Assembly (NCBI GenBank): GCA_003484785.1
Contig: DNAD01000352.1
Coordinates: 1-7,268 of the forward strand
Direction of reading: 5' to 3'
Source of the DNA: Lachnospiraceae bacterium
GTDB lineage: Bacteria > Bacillota > Clostridia > Lachnospirales > Lachnospiraceae
DNA: 7,268 bases
In this document: positions 6,681 to 7,268 of the stretch, piece by piece
Numbering within the stretch: the stretch's first letter is position 1
Layout: the number at the start of each line of letters is the position of its first letter
Position numbers and translations under genes: made by a program
The notes under the pieces: generated by a model
Told to the model about the DNA's origin: nothing
The model's input: only the letters and a program-made list of their open reading frames with translations
Database searches by the model: none

Positions 6681-7223
6681 TCAGGTACGGGAAACAGGGT
6701 TATTCTTTCCAAGTATCATCCCGACCATCTCCTCCACAGAGATCTCGTTATTCAGCACCAGCAGCAGAAAGCTCAGATATTTTTCTGCAGTGGAAAGAGC
6801 GGTTAAAGCCGCTGAAACGACCATCTCCCCCGGCATTTGCTTTTCCTTTGCATCCGTAAGCAGCGCCGTATACCGATAGATCAGGTTTTTGTCATCATCT
6901 CCCAGCGCATAGCATCCGCAGGGGATATAATAATTGAGCCTTGCTACGGCAGCGGCCACATCCGGCACAGCCTCCCGGGGAACGCTTCCCGAAAGTGTGA
7001 CCACCGTAGTAAAATACATTAAGCCTTCGTCCTCAGAGGGCAGAAAAAAGAATTCCCCCAGCCTGCTTACCAGATCAGGCCCGAATTCCGTAAGCTCTGC
7101 CCTGAGTATATCCACAGGCGAATTCAGCTCCTGAGCGGTAAACAGGGAGATCTCACCGATACCGTCATCCGTTTCCAGCCTCGTTTTCAGCGTCTCCAGC
7201 AGCTCACGTCTCTTCATATCCAT
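6681..7223 (-). CDS. YbjN-like protein with predicted type III secretion chaperone-type fold
   Basis: This 180-residue soluble protein has no signal peptide or membrane span. The predicted order is: N-terminal helix (2-17), strands around LGEFFFLPSEDEGLMYFTTVVTL (55-77), helix AVPDVAAAVARLN (85-97), strand CGCYALGDD (102-110), strand NLIYRYTAL (113-121) and a long C-terminal helical region (132-172). The N97-x-x-x-P101-x-G103 turn followed by an L-x-Y-R strand (L114, Y116, R117) is the hallmark look of YbjN-domain proteins, which share the small alpha/beta fold of class I type III secretion chaperones. Such proteins usually dimerise and bind a partner polypeptide. As the first gene before the GNAT and giant genes, it could be a dedicated chaperone of the giant protein; this is inference. 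The ATG at 7223 is chosen because AAGGAG lies 8 nt upstream; the in-frame ATG at 7217 would have 14 nt. The family call is moderately sure because the domain is sequence-diverse. Confidence 0.65.
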   Translation of the reverse strand: MDMKRRELLETLKTRLETDDGIGEISLFTAQELNSPVDILRAELTEFGPDLVSRLGEFFFLPSEDEGLMYFTTVVTLSGSVPREAVPDVAAAVARLNYYIPCGCYALGDDDKNLIYRYTALLTDAKEKQMPGEMVVSAALTALSTAEKYLSFLLLVLNNEISVEEMVGMILGKNNPVSRT

Positions 7224-7231
7224 TCCATTTT

Positions 7232-7237
7232 CTCCTT
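7232..7237 (-). promoter_or_regulatory. Shine-Dalgarno site of the YbjN-like gene
   Basis: AAGGAG on the minus strand lies 8 nt before the ATG at 7223. It decides the start: an out-of-frame ATG at 7228 is only 3 nt away and opens a four-codon frame. Confidence 0.8.
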
Positions 7238-7245
7238 CAGCATCA

Positions 7246-7251
7246 ATTATA
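7246..7251 (-). promoter_or_regulatory. Perfect -10 box (TATAAT) upstream of the YbjN-like gene
   Basis: TATAAT on the minus strand lies 22 nt upstream of the ATG at 7223. With a 17-nt spacer the -35 hexamer would fall at 7269-7274, just outside the window, so the promoter cannot be completed here. The position would give a very short leader carrying only the SD site. This suggests that the cassette starts at the YbjN-like gene. Confidence 0.5.
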
Positions 7252-7268
7252 CATGGAACGAGGGGACG

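Noticed and set aside
7214..7228. Four-codon open frame (ATG at 7228) overlapping the start of the YbjN-like gene as a leader peptide
   Set aside because: Its ATG is only 3 nt from the AAGGAG site, too close for efficient initiation, and overlapping ATGs are common here by chance.
1..7268. CRISPR arrays, tRNA/rRNA genes, insertion sequences
   Set aside because: No regularly spaced direct repeats with unique spacers, no cloverleaf-like sequence and no transposase were seen; the only tandem array is within a coding region.

Overview
The window carries four genes, all on the minus strand. In the direction of transcription (right to left) they are: a small YbjN-like protein with a predicted secretion-chaperone-type fold (7223-6681), a protein with one clear and one degenerate GNAT acetyltransferase half (6591-5764), a 1558-residue multidomain protein (5742-1066), and a polytopic heavy-metal/arsenic exporter-like membrane protein (927-7). 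Each start codon is preceded by a good purine-rich Shine-Dalgarno sequence at about 8-9 nt. Balanced base composition, free use of AGA/AGG and ATA codons, strong SD sites and the ArsP_2-type exporter suggest a Clostridia genome, most likely Lachnospiraceae. This is an impression from sequence style, not a database result.

Layout from the right edge: a perfect TATAAT box at 7246-7251 suggests that transcription starts just upstream of the YbjN-like gene. An 89-bp gap with a near-perfect 16-bp palindrome separates it from the GNAT gene. Only 21 bp, including a second in-frame stop, separate the GNAT gene from the giant gene, so those two are almost certainly co-transcribed. A 138-bp gap with a small hairpin and a plausible promoter then precedes the exporter gene, which is probably its own unit and functionally unrelated.

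The giant protein is the centre of interest. It has no signal peptide. Its N-terminus is charged and probably disordered, followed by a long helical region and a charged AAP-repeat linker (about 415-460). Next comes a module with a papain-like Cys-His-Asp arrangement (Q637, C643, H817, D835), then a Ser/Thr/Pro/Ala linker made of seven 10-residue repeats (985-1054). The C-terminal part holds several glycine/alanine-rich hydrophobic helices (about 1208-1434). This is the architecture of a modular delivered effector or toxin: protease plus membrane-inserting part, joined by flexible linkers.

The working hypothesis is that the first three genes form one cassette: chaperone-like protein, acetyltransferase, and large protease/membrane effector. 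The gene order and domain signatures are read from the sequence; the cooperative function and the delivery route are inference. No RNA genes, CRISPR arrays, insertion sequences or convincing intrinsic terminators were found. No gap between genes exceeds 300 bp.
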